Assembly: GCA_023411445.1 (NCBI GenBank)
Contig: JAEYOT010000707.1
Coordinates: forward strand, 1-5,149
Source of the DNA: Pseudomonadota bacterium
Lineage (GTDB): Bacteria; Myxococcota_A; Polyangia; Polyangiales; Polyangiaceae
Length of the DNA: 5,149 bases
Reading direction: 5' to 3'
The translations under genes and the position numbers were made by a program. Under the pieces are notes generated by a model that did not search any database, had not been told where the DNA came from, and saw only the letters and a program-made list of their open reading frames with translations. Below are positions 4,715-5,149 of the stretch, piece by piece. Position 1 is the first letter of the stretch. The number at the start of each line of letters is the position of its first letter.

Positions 4715-4743
4715 AAGCGCGCGCCGAACGTCGGCGCGCGTTT
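4715..4743 (+). terminator. Strong intrinsic-terminator-like hairpin closing the right operon
   Basis: Ten perfect GC-rich pairs (4718-4727 with 4731-4740) around an ACG loop extend through one G-T and two A-T pairs into the TTT at 4741-4743, giving a 13-pair stem. The T-run is short (TTTGTG), so termination may be partial. It separates the motor operon from the gene at 4771. Confidence 0.75.
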
Positions 4744-4750
4744 GTGCATG

Positions 4751-4765
4751 GGAAGGTAGTCTTCC
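4751..4765 (+). promoter_or_regulatory. Small hairpin containing the ribosome site of the last gene
   Basis: GGAAG-GTAGT-CTTCC is a perfect 5-bp stem with a 5-nt loop. Its left arm is the only purine-rich Shine-Dalgarno-like sequence before the ATG at 4771, and it is rather distant (14 nt from GGAAGG to ATG). Pairing would hide the site, and may limit translation of this gene. Confidence 0.3.
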
Positions 4766-4770
4766 GAGCC

Positions 4771-5149
4771 ATGCCGCCCCACTTTTGGTTGTGGGTGGTG
4801 GTCGGCTTTACCGCCTTCGGCGTGATCTACTGGCGCGTGCATCAAGGGCGCCTGGAGAGCCGAAAGAGCGCGGTGATGGCCAAGCAACGCGCCGTCGCGG
4901 TGGCGTTGGGCCCGAAGATTCAGCCGTTTCGCGAGCAGGTCGAGGGCTGGGTGCGTGAGCTTGCCGCCGATGGCCCTGGCGACTTCATCGCGCCGGGCGC
5001 TCGCCTGGCTGGCCTGCGTGAGGCGCCCGGCGTGTACCTGCGCCTGCGCCAGGCGAACGCAAAGTCCAGCAAGGAAATCCGCAGCGCCGCGCAGCGCTCG
5101 CTGCTGGACGGTTTCACGTCCTGCCTGTTCGTGAGCCCGAGCAGCTTGC
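4771..5149 (+). CDS. Membrane-anchored protein of unknown function, 3' end beyond the window
   Basis: An uninterrupted frame of 126 codons from an ATG to the window edge, with no stop, so the gene is partial. The N-terminus has one hydrophobic segment at about residues 4-21 (HFWLWVVVGFTAFGVIYW), which looks like a signal anchor. It is followed by a basic stretch, RVHQGRLESRKSAVMAKQR, and a soluble, mostly helical region; AQRSLLDGFTSCLF lies near the edge. By the positive-inside rule the soluble part would face the cytoplasm. I do not recognise the family. An in-frame GTG at 4744 is an alternative start but overlaps the terminator hairpin. The strong hairpin upstream suggests a separate transcript, so a link to the motor genes is not shown. 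Its codon use resembles that of the neighbours, supporting a real gene. Confidence 0.75.
   Translation, partial: MPPHFWLWVVVGFTAFGVIYWRVHQGRLESRKSAVMAKQRAVAVALGPKIQPFREQVEGWVRELAADGPGDFIAPGARLAGLREAPGVYLRLRQANAKSSKEIRSAAQRSLLDGFTSCLFVSPSSL

Noticed and set aside
1..5149. tRNA, rRNA, CRISPR array or insertion sequence
   Set aside because: No cloverleaf-like segment, no regularly spaced repeats, no transposase motif and no terminal inverted repeats were seen.

Overview
The window is GC-rich (about 60% by eye, with G/C favoured at third codon positions). It carries two complete, divergently arranged three-gene modules of the TolQ/ExbB/MotA and TolR/ExbD families, that is, ion-driven inner-membrane motors. 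Each module has one TolQ-type stator gene followed by two different TolR/ExbD-type genes. This one-Q, two-R layout is the layout of the Myxococcus AglR-AglQ-AglS gliding motor. The base composition and protein style also suggest a deltaproteobacterium, most likely Myxococcota (perhaps Polyangiales). The taxonomic and Agl assignments are inference; the TolQ/TolR family assignments are secure from motifs.

Layout: positions 1-50 are GC-rich downstream sequence. The minus-strand module runs right to left: TolQ-like gene (1899 to 1225), ExbD-like gene (1207 to 659) and a second ExbD-like gene (662 to 51). The last two share an ATGA stop/start overlap. Positions 1900-2772 (873 nt) form a large divergent regulatory region with candidate promoters, several dyad-symmetric sites and a structured leader, but no convincing gene. 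The plus-strand module follows: TolQ-like gene (2773-3426), a very stable intercistronic hairpin (3434-3475), ExbD-like gene (3516-4088) and ExbD-like gene (4092-4670). Two tandem hairpins (4688-4743), the second an intrinsic-terminator candidate, close this operon. A separate membrane-anchored gene of unknown function starts at 4771 and runs off the right edge.

How they work together: in this superfamily five TolQ/ExbB subunits enclose two TolR/ExbD transmembrane helices. Protonation of a single Asp in each TolR helix drives rotation that is passed to a periplasmic partner. All four ExbD-like proteins keep this Asp, and both TolQ-like proteins keep the pore Thr residues and the Glu at the start of the third helix, so both modules look functional. 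Because each stator gene comes with two unlike TolR genes, the simplest reading is two separate motors, each with an asymmetric TolR heterodimer. No periplasmic or outer-membrane partner (TonB, TolA, Pal or Glt-like) is encoded here, so the load each motor drives cannot be read from this window.
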